From Wyeomyia smithii (taxonomy: Eukaryota > Arthropoda > Insecta > Diptera > Culicidae): a stretch of 64,000 bases of DNA. The notes beneath the pieces were generated by a model, which worked only from the letters and a program-made list of their open reading frames with translations, was not told the DNA's origin and did not search any database. The stretch is from NCBI RefSeq assembly GCF_029784165.1, contig NC_073695.1, forward strand, positions 10,081,786 through 10,145,785, given 5' to 3'. The translations under genes were made by a program, and so were the position numbers. How positions within the stretch are numbered: the first letter of the stretch is position 1; every line of letters starts with the position of its first letter. Below are positions 1 to 12,720 of the stretch, piece by piece.

Positions 1-335
1 TTTTGTTTTCGCTTGGCGCATTGCATTTCAAATTTATATGGAGATTTGTATGGAAAAACCAACTTTTTTGTATTTTCCATTCTAAAGTGCTCAAAATGGC
101 CCATACCAGAGATTTCATAACTTCAAATGGTAGGTTTTTTGATGCCCAACAACTTGGCCGAAGACTTAAAAGAGCTCATTTTTTCTGCCAACACTGCCAG
201 TGTACCGGCGTTAGTCAGATTTCCATCAGAAGTAACCTCTGAAACACGTTGTAGATTCTACCTACGCCTAGAATATTGACCTAAATTTGATTGCTTGGTC
301 CAGCTGAGTGTACAAACTCATAAAAACCACCATAC
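1..335. other. Unassigned sequence before the hexamer array
   Basis: I see no recognisable gene, RNA or mobile element. A 79-codon open frame at 3-242 has no family resemblance that I can name. Confidence 0.5.
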
Positions 336-655
336 TGTTCATGTTCATGTTCATGTTCATGTTCATGTTCATGTTCATGTTCATGTTCATGTTCATGTTC
401 ATGTTCATGTTCATGTTCATGTTCATGTTCATGTTCATGTTCATGTTCATGTTCATGTTCATGTTCATGTTCATGTTCATGTTCATGTTCATGTTCATGT
501 TCATGTTCATGTTCATGTTCATGTTCATGTTCATGTTCTTGTTCTTGTTCTTGTTCATGTTCATGTTCATGTTCATGTTCATGTTCATGTTCATGTTCTT
601 GTTCATGTTCATGTTCATGTTCATGTTCATGTTCATGTTCATTTTCATGTTCATG
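336..655. repeat. Hexanucleotide microsatellite (TGTTCA)n, about 53 units
   Basis: The hexamer TGTTCA is repeated without interruption for about 320 bases. Variant units (TGTTCT) occur near 536-555 and 597-602, and one unit with an A-to-T change lies near 640. All six frames are open across it, which explains the His-Val, Phe-Met and Met-Asn dipeptide open frames here. None is a credible protein. The regular array with clustered variants is typical of replication slippage. Confidence 0.97.
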
Positions 656-3600
656 CTCTTTTCGCTATACTGCCGCTCTTAGCATAACAGTTGCATACTG
701 ATATTCGTTACATGCTTCGGATACTTCTGGGGAGAGTTCCAGGGTCAGTTTCTGAATTCAATTAAAACCTGTCATGCGAAATCTCAAAATTCTCGTACCT
801 CATGTAAAAATTATTCAAAACACATTGGCCGGTTCTGATCATGTTTGCGAATAACTTGTAATAATTCTTAAAACTCAGAAACAGGAGAGTTTACTCACGA
901 AATTCACGATTCATGAAATATTAGTATTGGATGATATTTTACCACCTCAATCTGTTCTTCAGCAACCGAAAGCCACCATTTTAAATTTCAAAATGGTTTC
1001 ATAAGTTCACTATTGGCTATGAACATCTTGCTGGTGCCGGAAACTTGCAATTCAAAAACCGGAAAACGTCATTTTGTATTTCAAAATAGCCTCTGTGGGT
1101 CGGGTTCTGGTTATTGGGCATTATTCCATTTTACAGTGGTATACTTCTCAGAAATGAAGGAAGTTGGTTGAACTGTGTTACGGAATTTCGCATTTGTATA
1201 CAAGCACAGACTAACAGACGTAATACTGTGTAACCCAGCTCCGTCGCCAGAAAATTGTTATTTGAAATTGGCAGTCAACTTAAACGGTAGTTTCAGGCAA
1301 TGCTACGTAATCTCATACATTTTTTGTGGTTCCAAATTTGACACATGCATGTACGCTAGCGCTGCTGTAGAAATAAGAGAAGCGGCGAGTCAAACGGTAT
1401 CAGATAGCACTAGTCTTATTAATGGTAAGCACTTGAACGATGACGTTATTGAGCATTTTCTCCAAGTTAAGCCTGTGATATTGGGTTAAGTATTTTTCTA
1501 TACGCATTTCAGTTTGTTTTATCTTACTTTGTTACTATGACAATATGTCCCGTTTGGGTCATCAACGCACTGAAATATTTGCCTTTTTTCGTCTACTTCT
1601 CACCAAAAAACGGCAGTTATCCGATATCAATAAACTATTATGCTAATAATATTTTCTCGAAGGGAGCTTGGATTAACCTTTTTTTATTTTAGCCCAGCTA
1701 AATGCATTGCAAGATATCTGTTTTGAATTGAACCGATTACATTGAAATTTTGTAACCTAGGCCAATGAATTTTGTTCAACGGGAATGAATCTAAGAATAA
1801 TACTAGGTGTATAATGTATCCTTGAAAAATTGTTCACACAAATTTTTTAATCGATTGTTGAACAATTTTTAAATGTTTTAAAATATTTTCCAGCTGAAAT
1901 TTTTCTATTATTGATAATGCTTTAATACTGTTTCCGTTGATAGTAATTATTTTTGGTATAAAAATTAACTTTTATCCATCGATATTTTTTTTGTGGCGAA
2001 CATTTCACCCAGCTTGGTCAACTGTAAACGATCCGTCATTTGTTGTGGGAAGTTGGGAACGCAGATGAGAACACGCTTTATTTAGTTGAATGTGAGTAAA
2101 AAACGGCTATAAAATTTATTTAGCTTTTTTTTGAAAAATTTGTTTTCACAAAGCAGTGTCACAGCGAAAATCGTTTGAAACCGTTCACGATTTGATGTCA
2201 AAAGTATATTATGTTAAGATGAAAATCGACTTAATCGAATAAATTGATTTCCGATGCAATAAAAAACTTTCTACACCATCATGACTGGAATTGCAACACA
2301 CCGATTGGAATCCTCTCCTCTTGCCACGTTCGATTGTGCTAAATTTCCGGTGCACTTCACCGATTCTTCATTGAACGTCATAAAATAAGACGGGTCATTT
2401 CCTGCTCAAATTAAACCTATTTTAATGCAAATTGTGCGACAAAATGAAACAATTTACTGTTTTGTTGTGTTTTTTCTTCTCTCCGCTGCGCTATGCTGTG
2501 ATAAAAAAAAAGAATTGAAATTTTATTGAGGTAAGCAAATGAAGAAAACCAACCCCCCGAGTAAGCCGGGAGTCTTTGAAGTGAGAACAAGTTTCAGCAA
2601 TAAAAATCTCAGGCAGCGGGAATGAGTGTGCCGAGCGGAATTGCGAAGGCTTCGCCTTCCCGGAAGACGTGAGGCCCCCATTAAGTTAATTTATGATCTG
2701 TAAAAATAATTGAAATATACAACGCAGGCCGGAAAAAGGGTTGCGTTTTATACGGTAACTTTCGCTTCAGGTGGTAGGCTTAGGGTAATTGCGAATTCTC
2801 GTGCTGAAATATGTGTTTTTCGTGATTTAAAACGAATCCGATTTCGTTTGATAGAGTAAGAATTGTCTTTTTGGCTAATTGGAATCCGCTTTGACAGCGA
2901 TGATGCTCTGAACGCTGAAACCTTTCCTTGAATGAACCGTGCTCCGGAAAACAGTCAAATTCCATCATTAAAGTTCCATAACAGCCGATCTTTTATTTTG
3001 GGCTAGGAAACTCATAGGAAATAATTCACCTCCACAAGTGCCCGACAATCGGCACTACGGAACGATCTTCGAGGGACTTATTAAACAAATTGCGTATCCT
3101 TGGGCTCGCGTTGGGCATTCCGAACCCTACTTGAGGCAGAGCGTAAGCCCCAATCGAACTATCAAACGACTTTCGAACGAGCTCCACCTATGGTTTAATA
3201 ATTTAAAATCAATTCCATATGCACACGTACGATGAGGGAACGGCCCTATCGAAGGCGGCAAACGCTCGAAACTCTGTTTCTATTGTTTTCTTTTTCTGGT
3301 TCTTCCTTCATTTCAACCGTTTTTCCCAGAACGAAGAAAAGCTGAAGGGGCAACCCTTTCTTCGAGAGAAGGGAACAAAAAATAACACTATCATTCCTTC
3401 CTCACAGCTCGAACGAAGCCGCTTCAATCCTCTTCGCCCAAGTGTGGGGGAGGAGGAGGAGGGAGTTGAAGCAGGCATTGAAACACGAAAAGAGCAAATA
3501 ACACAAGCATGAAATAGGCTTCCATTTCCATTTCAATTTCGCTCACTTGTTTTCACTTGTGAACTGCAAAACCGTTGGAGCCGTGAGCCGATCCCCGCAG

Positions 3601-5400
3601 CTGAAGTGTTGCATTGATCTCCACAGCTAGAGGTATCGGTTCAGTGCTCTAGCTATCGGGAGTTCTTGAATCAGAGTGAAGTTTTTTTCTTGCTTTCTTT
3701 TCCCAGCAGCGACGTGTGGCACCTTTCACTTGTCTTTATTCATACCGGAGAAAGACCAGGACAAATCAATGTAGGAGAAAGGATTCAAAGGTCTTCGGAA
3801 GGAATTGACTTGTACCACAGAATAGAAGAAGAGAAAAATCCAAGCGCTGAAGTCGACTCGGTGGGAACACGCGAACGAACTTCCTAACTGACAGGGCAGC
3901 CGGTGTCCTTTAATATTTAAAAATGGCTTTTGAATAAGCAATGAGTATAGCTTACAAGATTTTCAATTACGCTGAAACGCTCGCTTGGGCAATCGTGATC
4001 CGGTCATCGGTTCATTGTTGATTGTATTGTTTCAGTATGGAAGATTTTTTTTCTCCTTCGTTTTTGCGATCTGAAAAGTTGAACCGATGAATTTTGAAAT
4101 GGGTTTGCCCGAATTGCTTCTGATTTTTTGTGGGTTCTTGTGAAGTGTGGAAAAATTGAGAAAGACTTCTTCCTGAATTGAATCCATTTGCTAGCGTAAC
4201 ATGGACACGGGTTCCGATAGCTTTTGATCAAAATAATCAATAAATCAATCCACCAAATTGATACGGCAATTTAATTTTGAAACCGTCAGCTTTCTGCCGT
4301 CGTCGTCTTCGTCGTCGGTTGTATCATAAGTTTTTTCTTTTATCTACACACAACAGATGTCGTTGGCAATTTCGAAATTAGTGCTCTATCAAGCAGTTTC
4401 CTACTCAGTGTTCTCTTATGTCAGTGGGAATAAATATAAACTTCACTGCGCCGCCGTTTTGGCCACACCGGATTCGACATTATCGCAAGCTTTTTTTTCT
4501 CCTCCCGAACAGTCAACACACATCCAACCGCAAAATACAATTTGTCCATTCAACCGCAGAAAATATTAAATTTAAAAAACATGCATTCAAAAGAACCACA
4601 TCCTGGTACTCTGCTGCACACACACACACACCCAGCCAAACAAAACTATCGCAATCGGAACTTGCCCTTCCACCAAGCGCCGTCACAACCTAAACTCTCG
4701 GCTGCACGGTTATTGCTAAACGCATTCGAGGGCGACTCTAAAATTGCTCCTCGGAGGAAAGCTCTGATCACATATTCGAAGCAGCATTTTTCCGAAACCG
4801 CACACACACAATCTCCACTCGCCACCCTCCTCCTACGTTCCGCCAGCTGCTCTCTACTCACCTGCACCGGCAGCGATAAAAAGTAGAGCTCCAATGAAAT
4901 GTAATAGAATAAAATGAAAATATTATTTCTGGGGAGCAAACCACCCAAAAGCCCTCCCCCCATTTGCAGACGCGGCTCCATTTACCCGGTTCAAATACAA
5001 CTGGCTACGCGAGGAAAAACATACACGCTTTTCGCAGGTTCTTTTGTCGTGAGTTTTCAAGAGTTTTTGGCTGAATAGTGGGAAGCAGTGGGAAAGTTTA
5101 CACAGCTCTCTCTGTCCCGATCGGTTCCCGGCGCAGCTTTACCCGATCACGGCAACTAGGCTAGTGGTGGATTTTGGGAAGAAACCATGGCGCCATGATA
5201 CCTTTCCAAGACACGTAATGTCTCGGTCGTTTTGACACTCGTCGCGGGGAAGGGGGGTAACCGGCCTGCCTGTCTTCGCAATCTAGTTTCTTCAAATCGG
5301 AGAATATTTTTCCGGATTTTTTTTTTTTGTTTTCTAGTGGTGTATTTTTTTTTTTTCGAGCGCACGCTGAAAGGAGCTATCAAGTTTCCGTTGCAGGTTA
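656..5400. other. Unassigned sequence, no supported gene
   Basis: No conserved protein motif, RNA gene or clear TIR pair was found. Short open frames (104 codons or fewer before 4500, up to 114 codons near 4542-4981) are overlapping and lack splice or codon support. Parts near 3250-5250 are less AT-rich and contain CA and CGT/GTC microsatellite-like runs (about 4295-4318 and 4617-4630). They could be regulatory or UTR sequence of a neighbouring gene, but nothing decides it. Confidence 0.45.
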
Positions 5401-6252
5401 GCTTCTAGGAATTACTTCAAATATATTGCGATAGTTGGGACTGTGACGATGGTCTTGAGATTGCCGACAAATTGAAAATAAAGATTGGGCTAAATGTTTT
5501 AAATACTGATGTGGTTTTCTCAAGGGAAGACACTATGAAGTGTCTAACAACGGCGATTGAACATGCCAAAAATATGTCAGAAAATACATAATCAAAACCA
5601 ACAAGCTGACAAAATTTCTGAAATGAAAGAATGTTAGAATGAAAAATTTGACAAATAATATCCATATATCGTCCAAAAAAAAAACGAAAACAATCGAAAC
5701 AGTAGAGAAATAAATAAAAGGTTAAAGATGACGTCAAATCTTCAATTGAAGCACAAACCATAAAGGAATATTACCGGGCAGCCTGATGGGATTTTTGCCA
5801 AAGCCCCTAGTTCCTGGAAGTTCCTCTGGGGAGAGTTTGGGGTTGGGTTCTCGAGATCTCTTTTCTGTACTCTCTATCAGCCGTGAGAGACTCGAAGGTT
5901 CTCAGGGTCGGCTCCGAGTCTACTTTGGAACCAAGAGTTCAACTCACTAATAAATTTAACAATGAAAATAAGAACATAGAAGTAATTGTTATAGAAAAGT
6001 AAAACCATGTCAAAATAATTTTATATTGTCAAAATTGCTACAACAACTCTAGTTACAAATGAGCCTCACTCATTGAAAATCAAGTGGAAGTGAATGACAA
6101 ACTTCAAAAAGAACTAAAAATGGCAGCAAAGCAAACAACAAGAGGGTAAAACAATGTCAAAAGATTGAAAAAAATCTAGAACAAGAGTAAAATTTGACTA
6201 AATTTTTTATTATTAACAACGGCTTTTACCCGTTAACATTTAAGTTAATTAA

Positions 6253-6616
6253 GCAGAGAATGTGCGAGTAGAGAAAGCGAACTGAAAATATGATACAGAT
6301 TTGGAAAATCTTTGGATTTTTGGTTTGGATTTGGCGTATCACATTCCACTGCCGACTTATTCTATTGCTCATCTCTAACTACACACACCGCTGTGCAAGC
6401 GTTATTTATAGACTGAAAGGACTGTTTCATCACACATGTGATACGCATATAGATTTTGAAACAGTACCACCGTCCCCCGTAGTTTAATTGGTCAAAACAC
6501 CATGCCGGAGACAGGGAGATTGCGGGTTCAAGTCCCGTCGGGATGCGGTATATTTTTCCAAATCTGTATCATATTTCCAGTCCGCTTATTTTTCGCTTTC
6601 CGCACACATTGTCTGC
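6253..6616. mobile_element. TTAA-flanked TIR element carrying a tRNA-like sequence
   Basis: The ends are inverted repeats of about 60 bases. The left end starts GCAGAGAATGTGCGAG and the right end is its near-complement ending CACACATTGTCTGC. The inner part of each arm contains ATGATACAGATTTGGAAAA. Both sides are flanked by TTAA (6249-6252 and 6617-6620), the target duplication typical of piggyBac-type elements. Inside the right half lies a tRNA-like segment. There is no transposase, so the element is non-autonomous. The family assignment rests on the duplication only. Confidence 0.75.
6472..6547 (+). tRNA. tRNA-like sequence, probably a degenerate or captured tRNA
   Basis: The segment has a plausible D arm (GTTT and AAAC around AATTGGTC), a T arm (GCGGG, TTCAAGT, CCCGT) with a B-box-like GGTTCAAGT, and a partial acceptor pairing of CGTCCC with GGGATG. 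The anticodon arm is poor: one stem mismatch, and C instead of T before the anticodon, so the isotype is not safe. It sits inside a TIR element. I therefore read it as a tRNA-derived relic or SINE head and not as a functional gene. Confidence 0.45.
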
Positions 6617-8124
6617 TTAATGAAGCCAGAATTTTATATTTGAAGAATCTCAAACTCAAAAATGTCTAAAAATAAAAAAAATCAAGTTAGAGCACAGAAC
6701 GGAGAAAAAATTAAAAAATGGAACACTTATGATGAGAAGAACGTAGAAATGTTAATTCAAACCATTTTGAAAACTTTATTGTCAAAACGAGAGTTAACGC
6801 ATGTACTGTGCTTCTTAAAAAAAAAGGTAAGAAATAAAAAATAGCTAAAAAAAGAATATATGTTTTTCTAATATCATGAAACTAAAGGAAAAAAATCACA
6901 AATTGTAAACAAGGAATTTAAAAACCCAAGAGATAAAAATTAAAAATGTTAAAAAGCCAAACATATTCAAAGTTCCTAATTGAAAGTTGATTATAACGAT
7001 CGATAAATCATAAGGTGAAAATTTGGAAAATCAAGAAACCACATGTTGATAATTTTTTTATTTTTATCGACATACAATTTACATTTCAAAACATCCAAAA
7101 TCCAGAGTATCGAAAATAGCATAAAGAGAAATATCAATAAAACAGCAAAAATTATTTTAAAAAATTAAGAAATTCACATTACAACTCGCAAAAACAGACG
7201 AGAAAATTTGGAATTGACGAACCAGACTTGACAGTATAGATAAACAAAAGACACAAGTCAAATGTTAAAATGTCAAAATTAAAACGTGAACAAATTGAAA
7301 AACCTGACACAAGAGACTTAAAAATGTCTGCAGAAGCATATGTGAGAAATCAAGTGAAAATGAAGAATAAAAAAGGTAGTTCGAAAACGAAAGGTTAATA
7401 TGAATTCAAAAAGAAAATATTATAAAAACAATGAAAAAATAGAAAAATGTCAAGCAATAATTGAATACAGTCAAAACAGTTAATGAAAAATAAAATATAG
7501 TATGATTGTAAAGAGTCACAAAATGCCCTTAACTTATAACAAAAAGTTGAAAAGAGAAAAATTCAAGAATATCAAAAAAACAAAGCAAATGACAGATAAT
7601 GAAAGTGTGAAGTAGGAGAAAAAAACAAGAGAAGAGCAACAGAAATACAATAAAAATGTGAATTTTGTTCAAAATATGAGCAATACAAAGCACGAAAAAT
7701 AAACGAATGATAAAAAACTAGCAAAAAGAAGCAAACGTAGAGTCAAAAAAGAGCAGATTGTAGGCAAAAGAGGAAAAAAGTAAGAGTCGAAAAGAGCAAA
7801 ATGTGAGTTAAAGAAGAGCAAAAGAAAAACACAGATCAGTAAAAGACAAGAAAAAAGAGTTTTAGAGAAGCGATATAACAGTAGAACAAGCGATGATGAA
7901 ACGTGAAAGAAAAACCAAAGAAGACTAACAAGAGAGCAAAATATTGACAAAAGAAGAGTAGTAGAAAAAAACAAAACAAAAAAAAGAAGCAGAAGATAAA
8001 TTAGAGAAGAGTGAAAAAAAGAGAACAACAAAAGGCAAAAGAAAAGCACAGGTGAAGCTTAACGAAAATAAAACAAGAACCTAGGAACAGCATAAAATGC
8101 AAAGCCTTAATAATACATTCCGAT

Positions 8125-8205
8125 TCAGAATTTGGAAGACAGACTCAAACATACGATGACTGCCTTGGTAGGTCAGCATCGTACCTCACGACAAGGATGG
8201 ACTAA
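8125..8205 (-). mobile_element. Fragment of a tRNA-headed SINE
   Basis: On the minus strand this matches the 5' tRNA-derived head of the SINE copies at 33942-34115 and 61748-61945. The shared parts are the gaggtacgatgctgacctac segment and a B-box region reading atgtttgagtctg. The rest of the SINE body is missing. It lies in the A-rich tract. Confidence 0.55.
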
Positions 8206-9408
8206 AATATAATAAAAATATAGGAAAGCTGTGTAACAAAAACTAAGTATAGAGAAAACAGTAAAACAGGTAGCAAAAGGTATCGCTTAATTAGTAGGAA
8301 AGTCTACGAATGAGCTTTGCTCATTTAAACTTAGTCGAAAAGACAGAAAAAATGCAGGAAGAAATAAAAGAAATACAAGCAGGACGAAGAAAGGGGGTGA
8401 AATATTGGAAGATTGATCAAAAGCAGAAAGAAAAATATCAAGAATAAAAATTGTCAAACAGTCTACAAAAAGTGAAGTCAAAAAGTGAATAAACTTTAAC
8501 AACCAAAAGACTGAAGCAAGGTTTTTCACGTCTAAAACATAACAATAAAAAATATCGCACGCTAGCCTAGAGGACTAATGCGGTCTCAATAAATTAGATT
8601 AGTTGAGAGAAATTGTTATCGATATTGTTTTCGGCACATTTTTCATCTTGTAGGATAAGTACAACGATATACCGTGCCCCAGGGCTGAGTCGTGAAAAGT
8701 TCCAGCCCAAAAAGAATCTCGACCTGATGGGGAATAAAAGCCAATATCACAACCGTATGGACGACCTAGTCGACGACATCGCTAACCACAGGACCACGGG
8801 GACCGCGTGTAAAACATACATTAGTTATTAAAATTACCAAACAGCCCACACTTTAACAAATTTAAAAAATTTCAACGTCATTATTGAAAAAGTACTGAAA
8901 TACAACCACCAAGTTAAAAATAAGGTCCAAGAAAATAAAGTCATCGAAATAAAATTTCGAAGGCTCAAAATCATAATCAAAACGAGGTCAAAAATGATCT
9001 AGAAAAGGGAAAAAGTACAAAAGTAGCCTCAAAGTAATGGAGAAGTCAAACAATCAAAAAGTCCAATAGTCAATTTGTCAAAATATCAATAAACTCAAAA
9101 TCAAAGAGTTTGAAACTTTAAACCGGAAAACTTGAAATTACGAAACCCTCCATCAGAAAAAAAAAAAAAAAAAAAAACAATTGAATGATGACATTAAAAA
9201 CCATGCGAAAAGACGCTTGTACGTCAAAAATCTACAAAAAACTTATACGAAAACAAAAGTAATGAAAGAAATAAAAATCAAATAACAGAAGAAAAAAACT
9301 CTAACCAAGCTTAATTAAAAAACATCAATATGATTTAGTTACACCAAAAAAAGAAGTAAAAATTATAGAACTAGAAAAAGTATGAACAAAGAGTCCAACT
9401 ATAAATAA

Positions 9409-9527
9409 CCCAACAACCAATTTTGTTGAATAACGGCTTGTTAAGCTATAGTTCAGCCGGAATCCACTGAATAGTAGCTAGCTATAGCTTATTATTAAGC
9501 TGTAAATCAACAAAAATGTTTGCTGGG
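9409..9527. mobile_element. Short MITE with CCCAACAA ends
   Basis: The left end CCCAACAACCAATTTTGTTG is matched in inverse by the right end, whose complement begins CCCAGCAAACATTTTTGTTG. The inverted repeats extend inward through GCTTRTTAAGCTATAG. A related copy is at 53468-53569. It has no coding capacity. Confidence 0.7.
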
Positions 9528-9699
9528 AATATATAATAAACACGAATAGAAAGTCAACAAATCAAAACGTCAAAAATTCAAGGTGACAAAAAGATAATAA
9601 CTCAAAAGTGAAAGATTCGAAACTTCTAGAATCAAACTGTCAAAACTTTTTTTATTCTAAAAGTCTGAAAAATCCCAAATTCAATAAGTGCAGCGCCAC

Positions 9700-11168
9700 A
9701 GAGTGTTGTGACCCGATCAGCTGTTTAAAGCCGGCCGTTAACATTCAGCGGTATAAACTGTAATTAGTAGGTCAGGCAGGGAATAGGCCTAGCAAGCAGA
9801 TGACGTCGGTGCACAATGGTCCAAAAAGGCAAAAAGTGGAACTTAATTTCATAATGCCTTTCACCTTTATCATAGCTTGGTAGTGTCTTCGAAATGATTG
9901 TTTGTATGAATGACCCGCAAGATCGCAAATGGTCAAAGAGTATAAAAAATCTACTATACTAAAAATAAAAGAAAATAACTTTTCTGTGTTAAGAGAAAAA
10001 AGAACAGATTATTCAGCAAAATTGTAGAAGATTCAAAAATCTCTGTACCTGTACCGAAAAACATAGGATTTTCATTTGTTGAACGAAGTTTCATAGTTTT
10101 GCACGTTTTAAAACTTTACCGAATAAACCATTTCTCTATCTCTTAACACAAAAAAGTTAGTATATTTGATATATGAAAACCTACTGTAAGATATTGCTCG
10201 CTGTACTCTAACATGGGTGAATTGGGACAAATGGAACCTAAAAGAGTTAATAGTACTTCAGCTAAACTTCAAGGAAACGTATTGACATCATGATTCCACT
10301 GGCCCCCTTTTTAACCTATGCGTTTTTGAAGTTATTGCAAAAATAAGCTAATATATGATATGACTTTGTAAGGAAATGTCCTGAAGATATTTGGTCTTTG
10401 GCAAAAATTTAAAAGTGTCAAAACAGCAAAACGAAATAAAAAATAAATTCGAAAGAAATTCAAAATATCGAAAAAAGGATTGCAGAAGGTCAAAAATAAA
10501 TAGAAAACAGATGCAAAATAAGTTGCAAATAATCACGAAAAATTTAAAACTCTTCTCTGCTTTTGCTGCGAAAAGAAGCATGCACCCCGCTTACTCGAAA
10601 TAAACCAATACTGCATTGTATGCAGACGGTACGCGTGTTGTTTATGCTTTCGGTGCCGGTGCTGTGATAGCAAAAGTCATCCATGCTGGAATAAGTTCCC
10701 CGTGCCATATATCGTATTAATCCAGCTAGCAGCCAAAAGGGCACATTACAAAATTTTTAAAAAAATTTACAAAAGTGTTTATCAACAGGATTATGTTTTT
10801 CCAATACGTAGGTCTACTTATTATGTAGTTCATCCCACCATTTTTAAATAAAATTGTTTATTCATTTAACATTGTTACTTGGGAATTTTAACTGTTTATT
10901 ACATTTTCCGTTATCGGGTAGGCTGTTTTAAGAATTCTTGTTGCAATAAATAAAGTTACTGGATTGCAAGCAATTGCACCGTTTTTAAAATAACTGATGA
11001 AGTTACATCTGACGATCTGGTGAAGGGTGCCTTGCCTTGGAATTCCTTACTCTCCTAATGTTTCTCGCAAAGGTCCTCAGATAACCTCTGGTAAAATGTT
11101 CAATGAGCCAATCCGATAAGGCCCGATTTCCACGATTTTAACATAATCCGTCGATCGAGACTTACATG
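9700..11168. other. Unassigned AT-rich sequence
   Basis: No gene is supported. The stretch at about 10905-10985 resembles 13200-13290 (shared words GGCTGTTTTA, ACTGGATTGCAA), which suggests an old duplication or a shared repeat. The purine-rich word pattern reappears at 10390-10560. Confidence 0.45.
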
Positions 11169-11176
11169 GTGGAGGG

Positions 11177-11367
11177 CAGGGCCGGATTTAGAAGCTGGGG
11201 GGCCCGGGGCAAATTTGTTTGTGAGGCCCTCTTTTCTTAGCATTTTGTGGTAACGTTCTGGGAAGGTGACGAGCAAAAAAAAAAGGTCGCCCTAGGACTA
11301 CGGGGACCCCTTCAATCGGGAGGCCCGGGGCATTTGCCCTTTTTGCCCACCCTCAAATCCGGGCTGG
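11177..11367. mobile_element. hAT-type MITE
   Basis: The left end begins CAGGGCCGGATTTA and the right end reads CAAATCCGGGCTG, an imperfect inverted pair. CAGGG starts are characteristic of hAT elements. The flanks gtggaggg (11169-11176) and gtgcaggg (11368-11375) match at 7 of 8 positions, fitting the 8-bp hAT target duplication. The right boundary is uncertain by one base. It contains no transposase. It sits directly beside a LINE endonuclease remnant. Confidence 0.7.
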
Positions 11368-11378
11368 GTGCAGGGGTA

Positions 11379-11860
11379 CTTTCAGGGATCATAGTTTGCT
11401 ATTTCTGCTTCAGAGTCGACCTTCCCTCGATCTCGGATATTGAAGTCGTTGTCATCCAAACAAATACTGACGTAATATACATTCCTTCTTTTGTGCGGAT
11501 TGAACAGAGTAAACTTACAGATATAACGGAATTGCTTCCCGTCCCTTTTCTGATTTCGGGAGATTTCAATTCTCACTGTACTCTATGAAGATCGCTATAC
11601 GACGACAACCAATCTTCTTTGATTTGTAACTTGATCGACGACTGGCTTGATCAATGATGCCGCGACTTAAGGTCAGACAGTACCTGGAGTAACTATTAAA
11701 TGGCGTCCTCTCACCAAGTGGTGATACAAAGAGTGTTTTGACTTGTACGGGTAGAGGTTCTAGGCGTATAAGGACTTTCGGAAATACGGCACTGTCAGTT
11801 CACTTTTAAATTACGATGAACTCGACAGGGAGATATAAAGCCCAATGAAAGCTCACTCTT
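11379..11860 (+). pseudogene. LINE endonuclease-domain remnant (Jockey/R1/I-like)
   Basis: The frame through 11588 encodes FLISGDFNSHCTL, matching the GDFN-H core motif of the apurinic-type endonuclease domain of non-LTR retrotransposons. A tryptophan codon expected next is a stop (TGA). Further similarity continues in broken frame as LYDDNQSSLICNLIDDWL and then a segment with an NDG-like and SPSGD-like stretch. Nothing upstream of the hAT MITE is recognisable as the N-terminal part, and no reverse transcriptase follows. This is a dead fragment. The clade cannot be fixed. Confidence 0.6.
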
Positions 11861-11899
11861 AAGAACACCACCACACGGACGCGAAATCGTAACGTTTCG

Positions 11900-12720
11900 A
11901 AAGACGTCAAAATTTCAATGGCCTTTCTCTCGTGCAACAACAAAACTGCAGGGTTGGGTTTAATCAAATTCAACTTGTTGTAGAATCTAGTTGGCCCTAA
12001 AAAAAAGCTAGTTTAACTTGTTTAACAAGTTTCTTGAGTTAAACAATGTTCCGCGCGACTGGAGAGAGATGAGAGTATGTCAAAGGAGAGAATTAAAAAT
12101 CAAAAGCTAGGATGAATGAATTAACCTGTCAAACGGACAAAAGGCAGAAAGTCCAAACAGAAAACATTAAAAAGTCTAAGTGAAAAGATTCAAATGCTAA
12201 GTAGGAGAGAAATTCAAATATTATTTAAAAGGTCAAGAAACTATAATTACTATATGCCAAAAATCAAAAGGTCGAAAATTCTAAAGGATGAAACTAACAA
12301 AAACATAAACAGTTAATTCGAAGTTAAAAGGAGGAAAAAACCAAAAATTAGTCATCAAAATCAGGGAAAGCAGAACATATGAAATAATCAAACGTCGTCG
12401 GCAGGTTTTGCATACAACTGCTACAGAAAACCTGACGAAGACGTTCGATACCTTATGAAAACACCTGAATAGTGTGTCACCGAATGCCCAAAATGATTCA
12501 ATATTAGTCAAGTTAAAGTAAAAACATCAATGATGAGCCATAAAAACATGGGGCAAAAAAAATTAAAAATTTTGTCAAACATATATCCAAAGGAAGGAAA
12601 GATTGAAGAAGGATCCGAGAAGAGCTACAAAACAAGTTTCAAATTAATTTTAGAGCCAGTTCGCGGAGACCGCAACTAGGTCTTGTTTCCATGTTCTCCG
12701 AACGGAAGAAACTTTCAAGG
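11900..12720. repeat. Purine-rich tract, left copy of a diverged duplication
   Basis: After an unassigned lead, 12125-12400 is A-rich and aligns by eye with 13915-14180. The copies share the order of words such as gaaaacattaaa, agtcgaagtgaaaag, gtcgaaaattc and ggatgaaa. The spacing between copies is about 1.79 kb. No coding potential. Confidence 0.5.

Larger units (their letters stand above)
5940..9700. repeat. Purine-rich low-complexity tract of gtcaaaa-type words
   Basis: For several kilobases the plus strand is dominated by A with regular short words such as gtcaaaa, aaaagtc and aacaaaag. T and C runs are scarce, so the strand composition is strongly asymmetric. The minus strand therefore shows open frames made mostly of Phe, Leu and Ser (for example 7669-8049), which are composition artefacts. 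It looks like an old, degenerate short-period repeat. Inserted elements interrupt it at 6253-6616, 8125-8205 and 9409-9527, and there is a poly(A) run at about 9160-9177. Confidence 0.6.

Noticed and set aside
268..687. Three long open frames over the hexamer array
   Set aside because: They are translations of (TGTTCA)n in different frames and strands.
5417..5761. 114-codon minus-strand frame with hydrophobic stretches
   Set aside because: AT-rich sequence, no motif, and no upstream or splice support.
7669..8049. 126-codon minus-strand frame rich in Phe, Leu and Ser, resembling a membrane protein
   Set aside because: It is the complement of an A-rich low-complexity tract; composition alone gives such frames.
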